Origin: an uncultured bacterium
Lineage (GTDB): Bacteria; Bacillota; Clostridia; Lachnospirales; Lachnospiraceae
Direction: 5' to 3'
DNA: 40,455 nucleotides
Assembly (NCBI GenBank): GCA_947651225.1
Contig: CANSYK010000028.1
Location: forward strand, 1 to 40,455
The notes under the pieces are model-generated. The model was not told where the DNA came from. It made no database searches and was given only the letters and a program-made list of their open reading frames with translations. The translations under genes were made by a program, and so were the position numbers. This document shows positions 14,743 to 23,140 of this stretch, piece by piece (positions within the stretch are counted from its first letter, which is position 1; every line of letters begins with the position of its first letter).

Positions 14743-15591
14743 TTGTTTGGGTATGTACGGATTCGGAAGCCGGAACTGAAAGTAAAAGATTATGAGGTTT
14801 ATCATGGGTTTTACTGCGGGCTGTGCAGGGTATTAAGGCAAAGATATGGCTTTTTAGGTTCTCTTACCCTGACATATGATATGACATTTTTGGTATTGCT
14901 GCTTTCTTCTGTCTATGATCTATCTTCACAGAATAAGACAGAACGGTGTGCTGTGCATCCGACAAAAAAGAAGCTGCGGATTTACAACGAAGTGACAGAA
15001 TATGCGGCAGATATGAATATTTTGTTATCCTATTATCACTTAAAGGATGACAAAGACGATACTTCTTCCAAAAAAGCATGGCTTGGCATGAAGCTGTATC
15101 AGAGAAATTTTGAAAAGGCAAGAAAGAAATACGGGATACAGGAGGAAAAAATTGCCAGTGTGCTTTGCAGGCTTTCAAAACTGGAACGAGAGGGAGAGCA
15201 GGACATTTTTAAACTGGCAGATTGTTTTGGAGAATTGATGGCAGTGCTTTTTGATTACCGCCAGGATGCTTTTTCAGAATATCTAAAAGAGTTTGGGTAT
15301 TATCTTGGAAGATTTATCTATATCATGGATGCTTATGATGATCTTTTGGAAGATAGCAAAAATGGCTGTTTTAATCCTTTTTTAAAAGCGGCAGAGCAGG
15401 AAGGTTTTGAAAAAAGAGTACAGGAGATGCTGCTTGATGAAATTGCGGCCGCAGGAAATGTTTTTCAAAAACTTCCCTGTCTGGAATATGCGGATATTCT
15501 TGGAAATATACTATATGCAGGAGTCTGGAATCGTTATGACCAGATACAGGCAGAAAAATGCAAGGAAATACAGGAGGGTAAAAAACAATGA
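14743..15591 (+). CDS. DUF5685 family protein, isoprenoid-synthase-like motifs
   Basis: A 282-aa protein that starts at TTG 14743 behind AAAGGAG (14730-14735). I recognise it as DUF5685, a family of unknown function common in Clostridia. The N-terminus ([20 protein letters not shown], then YCGLCRVL with Cys25 and Cys28) is the family signature. Two Asp-rich stretches stand out: LKDDKDD (100-106) and DAYDDLLED (196-204), the latter followed by NGCFNPF. Their spacing on long helices resembles the paired Asp motifs of trans-isoprenyl synthases, so a diphosphate-binding helical fold is possible; that is inference. Its stop overlaps the next start in an ATGA junction, so it is coupled to the DnaJ-like gene. 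Confidence 0.8.
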   Translation: MFGYVRIRKPELKVKDYEVYHGFYCGLCRVLRQRYGFLGSLTLTYDMTFLVLLLSSVYDLSSQNKTERCAVHPTKKKLRIYNEVTEYAADMNILLSYYHLKDDKDDTSSKKAWLGMKLYQRNFEKARKKYGIQEEKIASVLCRLSKLEREGEQDIFKLADCFGELMAVLFDYRQDAFSEYLKEFGYYLGRFIYIMDAYDDLLEDSKNGCFNPFLKAAEQEGFEKRVQEMLLDEIAAAGNVFQKLPCLEYADILGNILYAGVWNRYDQIQAEKCKEIQEGKKQ

Positions 15592-16031
15592 CAGATCCAT
15601 ATCAGGTGCTGGGAGTAAGTTCGAATGCAAGTGATGATGAAATAAAGAGGGCGTATCGGGAAATGAGCAGGAAGTATCATCCAGATACTTATGCGGATAA
15701 TCCATTATCTGACCTGGCAGAGGAAAAGTTTAAAGAAATACAGGAGGCATACCGTCAGATTATGGATATGCGTTCTGGAAAAGGCCAGGGCTATCAGCAG
15801 GGAACACAGGGAAACCCATACCAGCAGAGTGGTTATGGCCAGAATGGATATAGTCAGGGCTATCAGGGGAATGGCCAGTACAATAGACAGCAGTACCAGT
15901 ATTATGGAAATGGTTATGGCAGAAACCCTTATGGAGGAAGCGGCTGTGGTACTGGCAATCTCTGCTGTGATTTATGGTGTGCAGATACCCTGTGCGAGTG
16001 TATGGGAGGTGATTTGTGCACATGCTTCTAA
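15588..16031 (+). CDS. Small DnaJ-domain protein with Gly/Gln/Tyr-rich linker and Cys-rich tail
   Basis: A 147-aa J-protein. The J domain covers 3-65, with the HPD tripeptide at 31-33 that stimulates DnaK ATPase. Residues 68-118 are low-complexity and rich in Gly, Gln, Tyr and Asn ([19 protein letters not shown]). The last 30 residues hold eight cysteines ([18 protein letters not shown]), which could bind metal or be lipid-modified. It lacks the usual DnaJ zinc-finger repeats and substrate-binding domain, so it is a specialised J-protein that recruits DnaK to one task. It overlaps the genes on both sides (4 nt before, 16 nt after). Confidence 0.88.
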   Translation: MTDPYQVLGVSSNASDDEIKRAYREMSRKYHPDTYADNPLSDLAEEKFKEIQEAYRQIMDMRSGKGQGYQQGTQGNPYQQSGYGQNGYSQGYQGNGQYNRQQYQYYGNGYGRNPYGGSGCGTGNLCCDLWCADTLCECMGGDLCTCF

Positions 16032-16570
16032 AATCAAAAGACATTGCATTTGTTGGGATTTTGATGGCAATCGGCGTGATTTTAGTGACGCTTGGCGGTT
16101 ATCTGGAAGGAAGCACATTATTTTTTCTGGCAGCGGCATCTTTTTTGACAGGGATTGTACAAAGGAATCTTTCTGTAACAGCGTCGGCTGCGTTTCTGGC
16201 AGGAACGACACTTTTAAGTTTCTTTTTGGCACCTCAGAAGTTATATTGTGCCACCTTTTTAGGATTTGGATTATATATTCTTCTGGCAGAATATTTAGAG
16301 AAGCTGGCAGAAAAAGGGAAAAAGAGGGCGTTTGTCTGGATTTTTAAGGCAATTTTGTTTCATGGGCTTTTTGCGTTGGCGCTTTTTGTTACAGAGAAGC
16401 TCTTTGGTCTGGAAATTCTTTTTAGCGGAAAGGTTTTTTCCTTTTTGCAGGAATACAAATTTTTCTTTTGGATAGTAGTTATAGCTTGTGCGGAAATTTT
16501 TTGGATTGTTTTTGACAGGGCATATTTTTATTTTCAAAATCGTTATGGCAGGCTGGTTTCCGGGCTGTAA
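16016..16570 (+). CDS. Multi-pass membrane protein, unknown
   Basis: A 184-aa strongly hydrophobic protein with about six predicted membrane segments (near 9-27, 30-48, 54-75, 78-92, 104-123 and 138-165). The overall look recalls small ECF-transporter S-subunits or DUF2232-type proteins, but I cannot name a family. GTG 16016 is favoured because GGAGGTGA (16003-16010) sits 5 nt upstream; ATG 16022 is the alternative. The 16-nt overlap with the DnaJ-like gene means the two are translated together, so it is a candidate membrane partner of the J-protein and DUF5685. Confidence 0.75.
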   Translation: MHMLLKSKDIAFVGILMAIGVILVTLGGYLEGSTLFFLAAASFLTGIVQRNLSVTASAAFLAGTTLLSFFLAPQKLYCATFLGFGLYILLAEYLEKLAEKGKKRAFVWIFKAILFHGLFALALFVTEKLFGLEILFSGKVFSFLQEYKFFFWIVVIACAEIFWIVFDRAYFYFQNRYGRLVSGL

Positions 16571-16597
16571 ATAAAAAAGGGCAGGTCAGGGGAGTAT

Positions 16598-17074
16598 ATG
16601 AAACGATTATCAGTAGAAAGAGAACATTTTTTTTGGAATGAAATAAATGAAATCTGTGCTAAGTCCCGTATGGAAAAGAGCAAACAGTTTTATCAGCATG
16701 GGATGACCAGTGTGTACAGTCATTCCTTGAATGTTGCATATGAAAGCTGTTATCTGGCAGAAAAATTTCATTTACAGGTAGATTACGATGCGTTGATTCG
16801 GGGAGCCTTTTTGCATGACTATTTTTTGTATGACTGGCATGACAAGGGACATAAACATAAAAGGCCCCATGGTTTTTATCATCCTGGCGTTGCCCTTCAG
16901 AATGCAATGGAGGATTTTTCCCTGTCAAAAATAGAAAAGGATATTATAAAAAAGCATATGTTTCCTCTTACGGTTGCGCCGCCCGCCTGCCTGGAAGCCT
17001 GGGTGGTATGTCTGGCGGATAAAGTATGTTCCACAAGAGAAACCATGCAGCGAAGAAAGGAAGCGGTGTTATGA
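16598..17074 (+). CDS. HD-domain phosphohydrolase
   Basis: A 158-aa metal-dependent hydrolase of the HD superfamily. The expected ligands are His42 (YSHSLNVA), His73-Asp74 (FLHDYF), further histidines at 81-95, and a late Asp in LADKVCSTRE (about 139-148). These proteins remove phosphate from nucleotides or similar compounds; the substrate here is unknown. It starts 27 nt after the membrane protein gene and ends in an ATGA overlap with the M14 gene, so it belongs to the same operon. No GTPase or nuclease domain is attached. Confidence 0.88.
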   Translation: MKRLSVEREHFFWNEINEICAKSRMEKSKQFYQHGMTSVYSHSLNVAYESCYLAEKFHLQVDYDALIRGAFLHDYFLYDWHDKGHKHKRPHGFYHPGVALQNAMEDFSLSKIEKDIIKKHMFPLTVAPPACLEAWVVCLADKVCSTRETMQRRKEAVL

Positions 17075-17934
17075 GAAGAATCTATTCTTATGGAGATATG
17101 CGAAGGGATTTACAAAAGCTTTCCAAACGATATCAGGGATTTCTTAAAGTGTTCTGGCTGGCTAAAACAGCAGATGGGAACAGGATTTATGGAATCCGGC
17201 TGGGAAATCCATCTGCTTCTGAAAATGTGGTAGTTCAGGCGTCCATGCATGGAAGGGAATGGTTGAATACAGAGCTTTTGATTTGTATGGTAAAGCGGTA
17301 CTGCAGGCGGTATCAAAAAGCGCAGTATCATGGAATGCGTTATCAGGAGTTGTTTGACCAGGTATGTTTCTGGGTTCTTCCGATGGTAAATCCAGACGGA
17401 GTGGCAGTTAGCCAGTATGGTGTAAAAGGGCTTTGCAGTGTGCGTCTGCAAAAGTTAGTGAAAGGTCTGGCAGGAAAAGACACAAAGTTTTGGAAGGCAA
17501 ATGCCAGAGGGGTTGATTTGAACAGGAATTACAGTACCGGATTTGGAAAAGCAACGGCGAAGTCCAGGGGGAGTGCGTTGTATGCGGGAACCACGCCATT
17601 TTCTGAAAGAGAGACCAGAGCGCTTGTCAAGTTGATTTTGAAAATAAAGCCACAGATGGTTGTAAATTATCATGAGACGGGGCATCTTATATATTATAAG
17701 GAAGACAGCAGATTAGTGCAGACGGTACATACCCTGACAGGTTACAGGCTTTTCAAGGAGGGAGAGGAATGTAACGGGAATCTGGGTGACTGGCTGACAG
17801 AACGGGGGATTGACTGGTGTACTATAGAGACTTGTACAGGGGAGGCGCCAGTCAGTAGAAAGCAGCTTTATGCTGAGTGGAAAAGACACCGGAATCTGTT
17901 TTTGGCAATTGCAGAGTTATGGTTTATCTCCTGA
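17071..17934 (+). CDS. M14-family zinc carboxypeptidase
   Basis: A 287-aa zinc carboxypeptidase. Zinc ligands are His60 and Glu63 (SMHGREW) and His201 (VNYHETG). The substrate-binding Asn-Arg pair is at 151-152 (GVDLNRNY), and the catalytic Glu is 253 (CTIETCTG). The family includes cell-wall enzymes that cut diaminopimelate-containing peptides, such as gamma-D-Glu-mDAP peptidases. There is no signal peptide, so it may work on recycled wall peptides in the cytosol; that is inference. ATG 17071 gives MRRIYSYGD and overlaps the HD gene stop. The frame opens earlier (17026), but that part lies inside the HD gene. Confidence 0.9.
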   Translation: MRRIYSYGDMRRDLQKLSKRYQGFLKVFWLAKTADGNRIYGIRLGNPSASENVVVQASMHGREWLNTELLICMVKRYCRRYQKAQYHGMRYQELFDQVCFWVLPMVNPDGVAVSQYGVKGLCSVRLQKLVKGLAGKDTKFWKANARGVDLNRNYSTGFGKATAKSRGSALYAGTTPFSERETRALVKLILKIKPQMVVNYHETGHLIYYKEDSRLVQTVHTLTGYRLFKEGEECNGNLGDWLTERGIDWCTIETCTGEAPVSRKQLYAEWKRHRNLFLAIAELWFIS

Positions 17935-17949
17935 TTGGAAATTCAAGTA

Positions 17950-17978
17950 TAGACGAATGGAAATATTAGTGATATAAT
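17950..17978 (+). promoter_or_regulatory. Probable promoter of the bactofilin/pyrH region
   Basis: TAGACG (17950-17955), 17 bp, TATAAT (17973-17978), with a TG one base before the -10 (extended -10). The next ATG is at 18034. Confidence 0.55.
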
Positions 17979-18033
17979 ATGCAAATATGGGTTTGAAATA
18001 AGTGCGCATGCATAAGAATGAGGAGGAAATAAA

Positions 18034-18876
18034 ATGGGTGCTTTTGATGATGCGAAGGTAGATAAGGATTTGCTGAGCCAGATTTTTGCAGATGACGGCG
18101 ACGATGTGGAAACAGATACATTGTTGGACGAGATGTTAAAAGATGTGGAAGAGGAGGCTTCTAAAAAGAATGGAGAAGTACCAAAAGAGGATGCTGAGTT
18201 ACCACGGGAAGATTCTGTTTTAGAAGTGGAAGATTTAGAAGAAGAGGAAATGGAGTCGCTTATAGAAGAGCAGCCAAAAGAGCAAACGCCTGAACAGGAA
18301 CCTCTTGTAGAAAAGGAAGCAGAAAATATTCCTGCATCAATGCCTGTTTTTGAAACAAATACAGAGAATGACCCGGTTTTAGAAGAAGCAAAACAGATTA
18401 TGGAGGAAGAGGGCAGAGACGGAACCATTACAAAGATTACTGCTGGAACAACAATTCGAGGCGGCATTTCTTCCGATGCTTCTTTAGAGATAATGGGTGT
18501 GATCACTGGTGATGTAGAGTGTCAGAAGAAGGTTGTCATTGCCGGAAGTGTCACGGGTAATGTTATCGCTTCTGAAATTTATATTAGTTCCAAACGTTTG
18601 GAAGGCGGCCTGAGCAGTGAAGGCGCTGTCAAGATTGGTGTGGGTACCGTAGTTATTGGTGATGTAGATGCTGCTTCTGCTTATATTGCAGGCGCAGTAA
18701 AGGGCGATATTGATGTAAATGGCGATGTTGTCATCGATTCTACAGCGATTGTACAGGGCGATATCAAGGCAAAATCCATTCAGATCAATAAGGGAGCGGT
18801 AGTAGATGGACACTGCTCATTGGATTATGCAGATGTTAATCTGGAAGACTTTTTTGCAGGTGCTGGAACAAACTAG
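18034..18876 (+). CDS. Bactofilin (polymer-forming cytoskeletal protein) with long acidic N-terminus
   Basis: A 280-aa protein. Residues 1-130 are highly acidic (runs such as EDLEEEEMESL) and probably disordered. Residues about 133-265 form the bactofilin beta-helix, made of short Gly/Val/Ile repeats (ITAGTTIRGGISSDASLEIM, GDVECQKKVVIAGSVTGNV, KGDIDVNGDVVIDSTAIVQG). Bactofilins polymerise without nucleotide and act as scaffolds for wall synthesis or morphogenesis. The acidic arm is longer than in typical bactofilins of 120-180 aa. AGGAGG is present 8 nt upstream of ATG. It precedes pyrH by 51 nt with no clear terminator between, so it may share a transcript with the lipid-carrier genes. Confidence 0.9.
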   Translation: MGAFDDAKVDKDLLSQIFADDGDDVETDTLLDEMLKDVEEEASKKNGEVPKEDAELPREDSVLEVEDLEEEEMESLIEEQPKEQTPEQEPLVEKEAENIPASMPVFETNTENDPVLEEAKQIMEEEGRDGTITKITAGTTIRGGISSDASLEIMGVITGDVECQKKVVIAGSVTGNVIASEIYISSKRLEGGLSSEGAVKIGVGTVVIGDVDAASAYIAGAVKGDIDVNGDVVIDSTAIVQGDIKAKSIQINKGAVVDGHCSLDYADVNLEDFFAGAGTN

Positions 18877-18927
18877 AATGTCTGTTGGCTGGTAACATTG
18901 GATGAACAGAAAGGCATGGTTATTTGT

Positions 18928-19635
18928 ATGGCGGCAAAATATAAAAGAATTTTACTGAAACTGAGTGGAGAAGCTTTGGCGGGAGCAAATAAAACAGGAT
19001 TTGATGAGGCAGTTTGTTTAGGAATCGCAAAACAGGTGAAAAAACTTGTGGACGATGGAGTAGAGGTAGGCGTTGTAACAGGAGGCGGCAATTTCTGGCG
19101 TGGACGCAGCAGTGAAAATATTGACCGGACGAAGGCAGATCAGATTGGGATGTTAGCGACAGTTATGAATTGTATTTATGTTTCGGAAATCTTTCGCAGT
19201 GTCGGGATGAAAACAAATGTCCTGACGCCTTTTGAGTGTGGTTCTATGACAAAAGTTTTTTCAAAAGACCGTGCTAATAAATATTTTGAAAAAGGTATGG
19301 TAGTTTTTTTTGCAGGAGGCACAGGGCATCCATATTTTTCAACAGATACAACGACTGTACTGCGTGCGGTTGAGATTGAGGCGGATATTATTCTGCTTGC
19401 AAAGTCAATTGATGGTGTTTATGATTCTGATCCGGCGGTAAATCCAGAAGCGAAGAAATTTGACGAGATTTCCATTGATGATATTATCAATAAACGTCTT
19501 GGTGTCATTGATTTGACAGCCGCTATCCTGGCAATGGAGAATAAAATGCCAATGATGATTTTTGGGCTGGGAGAACCAGACAGCATTATTCATACCGTAG
19601 AGGGCGTAACGCAGGGAACATTAGTTACATTATAG
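18928..19635 (+). CDS. pyrH: UMP kinase (uridylate kinase)
   Basis: A 235-aa amino-acid-kinase-fold enzyme that converts UMP to UDP with ATP. Visible motifs are LLKLSGEALAG (9-19), VVTGGGNFWRGR, the central GGTGHPYFSTDT phosphate-binding segment, and DGVYDSDP. Three in-frame starts are possible: TTG 18898, ATG 18916 and ATG 18928. I prefer 18928 because it gives MAAKYKRILLK, which matches the family start, although the AAAGG at 18910-18914 is rather distant. It leads the run frr-uppS-cdsA-dxr-rseP-ispG-polC. The usual upstream neighbours rpsB and tsf are absent and a bactofilin gene stands there instead. Confidence 0.95.
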   Translation: MAAKYKRILLKLSGEALAGANKTGFDEAVCLGIAKQVKKLVDDGVEVGVVTGGGNFWRGRSSENIDRTKADQIGMLATVMNCIYVSEIFRSVGMKTNVLTPFECGSMTKVFSKDRANKYFEKGMVVFFAGGTGHPYFSTDTTTVLRAVEIEADIILLAKSIDGVYDSDPAVNPEAKKFDEISIDDIINKRLGVIDLTAAILAMENKMPMMIFGLGEPDSIIHTVEGVTQGTLVTL

Positions 19636-19647
19636 AAGGAGGACATA

Positions 19648-20202
19648 ATGAACGAAGATTTCGAACAGTTTAAAGAGAAGATGGAAAAATCAGTAGACAG
19701 CCTGGCAGGGGAATATACGACGATTCGTGCAGGAAGGGCAAATCCGCATATTTTAGATAAAATCAGTGTTGATTATTATGGACAGCCATCTAGTCTGCAG
19801 TCTGTTGCTAATATTTCTGTTTCAGAGGCACGTACTCTGATGATACAGCCTTGGGAAGCAAGCCTGATTAAAGAGATTGAGAAGGCGATTTTGACGGCCG
19901 ATTTGGGCCTGACTCCAAATAACGATGGAAAAGTAATCCGTTTGACTTTCCCGGAACTTACAGAAGAACGCCGTAAAGAGTTGGTAAAGGATGTTAAGAA
20001 AAAAGGAGAAAGTGCTAAAGTTGCTATCCGCAATATACGCCGTGATGCCAATGATATGATTAAGAAGCAGCAGAAGGCGAATGAGATTTCAGAGGATGAG
20101 CAAAAGGACGCAGAAAGTGAAATCCAGAAGCTGACAGATCAGTTTGTATCACAGATTGACCAGATGATTGAGGAAAAATCAAAGGAAATTATGACAGTAT
20201 AG
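19648..20202 (+). CDS. frr: Ribosome recycling factor
   Basis: A 184-aa complete RRF, which with EF-G splits the post-termination ribosome. The hallmark stretch RAGRANPHIL (27-36) and LTPNNDGKVIRLTFPELTEE (about 92-111) are intact, as is the C-terminal helix with DANDMIKK. AGAAGGAGG directly upstream supports ATG 19648, and it follows pyrH by 12 nt, the near-universal pyrH-frr arrangement. Confidence 0.97.
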   Translation: MNEDFEQFKEKMEKSVDSLAGEYTTIRAGRANPHILDKISVDYYGQPSSLQSVANISVSEARTLMIQPWEASLIKEIEKAILTADLGLTPNNDGKVIRLTFPELTEERRKELVKDVKKKGESAKVAIRNIRRDANDMIKKQQKANEISEDEQKDAESEIQKLTDQFVSQIDQMIEEKSKEIMTV

Positions 20203-20235
20203 GAATGGTGTATGTGTTTTGATTCATCATTTCTA

Positions 20236-20280
20236 AAAATACAGGGGATGGATCGTTTGGTCTGTCCCTATTTTAAAGAA
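20236..20280 (+). terminator. Possible weak terminator between frr and uppS
   Basis: AAAAT (20236-20240) and AGGGG (20243-20247) pair with TCCCT (20265-20269) and ATTTT (20270-20274), leaving a 2-nt bulge. It may lower, rather than stop, read-through into uppS. Confidence 0.35.
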
Positions 20281-20354
20281 TGGGAAATTACAAAAAAGGT
20301 AAAAGCATATAAGACACCAGTGCAGGCGGTGTGCTTGTGAATGGAGAGAGGAAA

Positions 20355-21068
20355 ATGCCTGATAATAGGAATGTGCCACGCCATGTGGCAATTATTTTAG
20401 ATGGAAATGGGCGATGGGCAAAAAAGAGAATGCTTCCACGGAATGCGGGCCATGCCGCTGGTAGCAAAAATGTGGAGAAAATCTGTAAGGCAGCATGGGA
20501 AATGGGAATTGAGTATGTAACGATGTATGCCTTTTCAACAGAGAACTGGTCACGCCCAAAGTCAGAAGTAGATGCTTTGATGAAGCTTTTGCATCAATAT
20601 CTTTCAGACTGTTTAAAAACGAGTAAGAAAAATAATATGCAGGTTCGTGTAATTGGAGATGTTTCCAGGCTGGATACAGATTTGAGGGAAAGAATACAGG
20701 AGTTGGAAAAATTTTCGGCACAAAACACAGGACTGCATTTTCAGGTGGCATTAAATTATGGAAGCCGGGATGAAATTGTAAGGGCTGTCAGGAAAATTGC
20801 GGCAGATACAGCAGATGGAAAAGTAATTCCGTCAGAGATTGATGAGACGCTCATTGGAAAATATCTTGATACTTTTGGGATTCCTGACCCGGATCTGATG
20901 ATCCGCACCAGCGGGGAACAGAGATTGTCCAACTATTTGCTGTGGCAGTTTGCATATACGGAATTTTATTTTACCAATGTGCTTTGGCCTGATTTTAATC
21001 AGGCAGAACTGGAAAAGGCGGTGGAATTTTATCAGAACCGTGACCGGCGTTTTGGCGGGGTAAGATAA
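20355..21068 (+). CDS. uppS: Undecaprenyl diphosphate synthase (cis-prenyltransferase)
   Basis: A 237-aa enzyme that condenses farnesyl-PP with isopentenyl-PP to undecaprenyl-PP, the lipid carrier of peptidoglycan synthesis. The conserved start VAIILDGNGRWAKKR (11-25) includes catalytic Asp16. Other family motifs are GHAAG, YAFSTENWSRP, and RTSGEQRLSNYLLWQFAYTE near 190-210, and the protein ends in DRRFGG. The frame opens at GTG 20331, but GAGAGG just upstream and the length favour ATG 20355. It precedes cdsA in the conserved order. Confidence 0.96.
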   Translation: MPDNRNVPRHVAIILDGNGRWAKKRMLPRNAGHAAGSKNVEKICKAAWEMGIEYVTMYAFSTENWSRPKSEVDALMKLLHQYLSDCLKTSKKNNMQVRVIGDVSRLDTDLRERIQELEKFSAQNTGLHFQVALNYGSRDEIVRAVRKIAADTADGKVIPSEIDETLIGKYLDTFGIPDPDLMIRTSGEQRLSNYLLWQFAYTEFYFTNVLWPDFNQAELEKAVEFYQNRDRRFGGVR

Positions 21069-21122
21069 GTGTTACCGGAAACAAGGTGAACAGTAATAAA
21101 TAAGTTCAGGCAGGAGGGAAAA

Positions 21123-21914
21123 ATGTTTCGGACGAGATTGATAAGCGGAATTGTATTGATGGCAATTACCATAGCATTGTTAGTATATGGAAGTTATCCG
21201 CTGTTTTGGGTGATTACCGCAGTTTCTGTGATTGGGCTTTTTGAATTATATCGTGCAGTGGGAATGGAAAAAACGCTTCCCGCTGCTGTGGGATATTTGT
21301 CAGGAATTGTTGCAGATATACTGATTTTAGATGACGCTTATAATTTTTTGCTGATGTGGCTGATTTTGACGTTTATGGTGATGATGGCATGTTATGTAAT
21401 TGCTTATCCGGCGTTTCATTCCGAGCAGATTACTATGTTATTTTTTGGCGTGTTCTATGTGACCGTAATGATGTCATTTGTATTTAAGGTACGTTTTGTG
21501 GCAAATGGAATTTTATTTGTCTGGCTGATTTTTATCGGCGCATGGGGTTCTGATACTTGTGCGTATTGTGTGGGAAAGTTGTGCGGCAAACATAAGCTTC
21601 CATCCAAACTTAGTCCCAATAAAACAATAGAAGGCTGTGTTGGTGGAATCATTGGTGCAGCTTTGATCGGTTTTTTGTTTGCCTTGGTGTTTTTTAAAGA
21701 TACTGGATATTGGTGGAAGTTTGCACTGATTGGCGGTGTTTCTTCGGTTATTTCACAGATTGGGGATTTGACTGCTTCAGCGATAAAAAGAAACCATGAT
21801 ATCAAAGACTATGGAAAATTAATTCCTGGGCATGGTGGCATTTTGGATCGTTTTGACAGTATTATTTTCGTGGCGCCAGTAGTCTATTATCTGGTGACAT
21901 TTTTAAAGCTATAG
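21123..21914 (+). CDS. cdsA: Phosphatidate cytidylyltransferase (CDP-diglyceride synthase)
   Basis: A 263-aa integral membrane enzyme that makes CDP-diacylglycerol from phosphatidate and CTP, the branch point of phospholipid synthesis. About seven hydrophobic segments are present from residue 6 to the end. The catalytic part is well conserved: GSDTCAYCVGKLCGKHKL, SPNKTIEGCVGG, and the C-terminal signature SAIKRNHDIKDYGKLIPGHGG with DRFDS. CAGGAGGG lies 5 nt before ATG. It sits between uppS and dxr as in most Firmicutes. Confidence 0.95.
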   Translation: MFRTRLISGIVLMAITIALLVYGSYPLFWVITAVSVIGLFELYRAVGMEKTLPAAVGYLSGIVADILILDDAYNFLLMWLILTFMVMMACYVIAYPAFHSEQITMLFFGVFYVTVMMSFVFKVRFVANGILFVWLIFIGAWGSDTCAYCVGKLCGKHKLPSKLSPNKTIEGCVGGIIGAALIGFLFALVFFKDTGYWWKFALIGGVSSVISQIGDLTASAIKRNHDIKDYGKLIPGHGGILDRFDSIIFVAPVVYYLVTFLKL

Positions 21915-21973
21915 TGTTCGAAAAGAATAGTTTTTAAACTGTAATGTACCAAAAGATTGAAATGAGGGATAAA

Positions 21974-23119
21974 ATGAAAAATATTATGCTTCTTGGTTCG
22001 ACAGGTTCCATTGGCACTCAGACATTAGAAGTAGTTCGGACCAATGAGGATATGAAAGTGGTTTCTTTAGCAGCATATCAGAATATTGATTTGTTAGAGA
22101 AACAGATTGCTGAATTTGAGCCGGAAGTGGTATGCGTTTATAAAGAGGAAAAGGCGCTGGAATTGAAAAAGCGCCTGCAGGGAAAAAAGGTTACGGTATT
22201 GACAGGTATGGAAGGACTGACAGCCTGTGCAACGGTGCTGACTGGAACAATTGTAGTTGCTGCAGTTGTTGGAATGATCGGAATCCGTCCGGTAATCGAA
22301 GCGATTCAGGCAAATAAGGATATTGCTTTTGCCAACAAGGAGACATTGGTAACGGCAGGCCATATTATTATGCCCCTGGTGAAAAAAATGGGAGTAAAAT
22401 TTCTGCCGGTAGACAGTGAACATTCCGCAATTTTTCAATGTCTGCAGGGAGTGCGCCATAAGGAAGTGGAAAAGCTGATTTTAACGGCTTCCGGCGGACC
22501 GTTTCGAGGAAAAACGAGGGGAGAACTTGAAAAAGTGACATTGCAGGACGCATTAAAGCATCCGAACTGGTCAATGGGAAAGAAAATAACAGTAGATTCT
22601 TCTACGATGGTAAATAAAGGGTTGGAAGTGATTGAGGCAAGATGGCTGTTTAACATTGATTTTAACAGAATTCAGGTCGTAATTCAGCCACAGAGTATCA
22701 TTCACTCTATGGTGGAATTCCGGGATGGAGCAGTGTTAGCACAGCTTGGTACGCCGGATATGCGGCTTCCGATTGAATATGCATTGTGTTATCCAGAGCG
22801 AAGGCAGTGTATGGGAGAACGGATGGATTTTACGTCTCTTTCTGCTATTACTTTTGAACAGCCAGATACAGAAACATTTCGTGGCCTGGCGCTGGCATTT
22901 AAGGCGGGAAAAATTGGCGGAAGTATGCCAACTGTTTTAAATGCCGCAAATGAAAGGGCTGTATCACTGTTTTTACGGGAAAAGATTTCTTATCTTGCAA
23001 TGGCAGACTTGATTGAAGATGCCATGGAGATGCATAAAGTGATGCCAGAACCATCTTTGGAGGATATTTTGGCATGTGAACAGGAAGTGTACCGTTATAT
23101 TGACGGGAGATATCAATAA
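21974..23119 (+). CDS. dxr: 1-deoxy-D-xylulose 5-phosphate reductoisomerase
   Basis: A 381-aa NADPH-dependent enzyme that turns DXP into MEP, the first committed step of the non-mevalonate pathway. The NADPH site LGSTGSIGTQTLE (7-19) and the active-site stretches PVDSEHSAIFQCL, TASGGPFRG and HPNWSMGKKITVDSSTM are intact. Starts at ATG 21944 and 21962 also fit the frame, but GAGGGA is best placed for ATG 21974 and gives the normal family length. Together with ispG in the same operon it supplies precursors for UppS. The enzyme is the known target of fosmidomycin. Confidence 0.96.
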   Translation: MKNIMLLGSTGSIGTQTLEVVRTNEDMKVVSLAAYQNIDLLEKQIAEFEPEVVCVYKEEKALELKKRLQGKKVTVLTGMEGLTACATVLTGTIVVAAVVGMIGIRPVIEAIQANKDIAFANKETLVTAGHIIMPLVKKMGVKFLPVDSEHSAIFQCLQGVRHKEVEKLILTASGGPFRGKTRGELEKVTLQDALKHPNWSMGKKITVDSSTMVNKGLEVIEARWLFNIDFNRIQVVIQPQSIIHSMVEFRDGAVLAQLGTPDMRLPIEYALCYPERRQCMGERMDFTSLSAITFEQPDTETFRGLALAFKAGKIGGSMPTVLNAANERAVSLFLREKISYLAMADLIEDAMEMHKVMPEPSLEDILACEQEVYRYIDGRYQ

Positions 23120-23140
23120 AAGAGAGAATTGAGGTAGTAT

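Noticed and set aside
21085-21095. GTGAACAGTAA as another copy of the AGCCGTGAATAGTAAC element
   Set aside because: Only a short, imperfect match without the AGCC end; could be chance.
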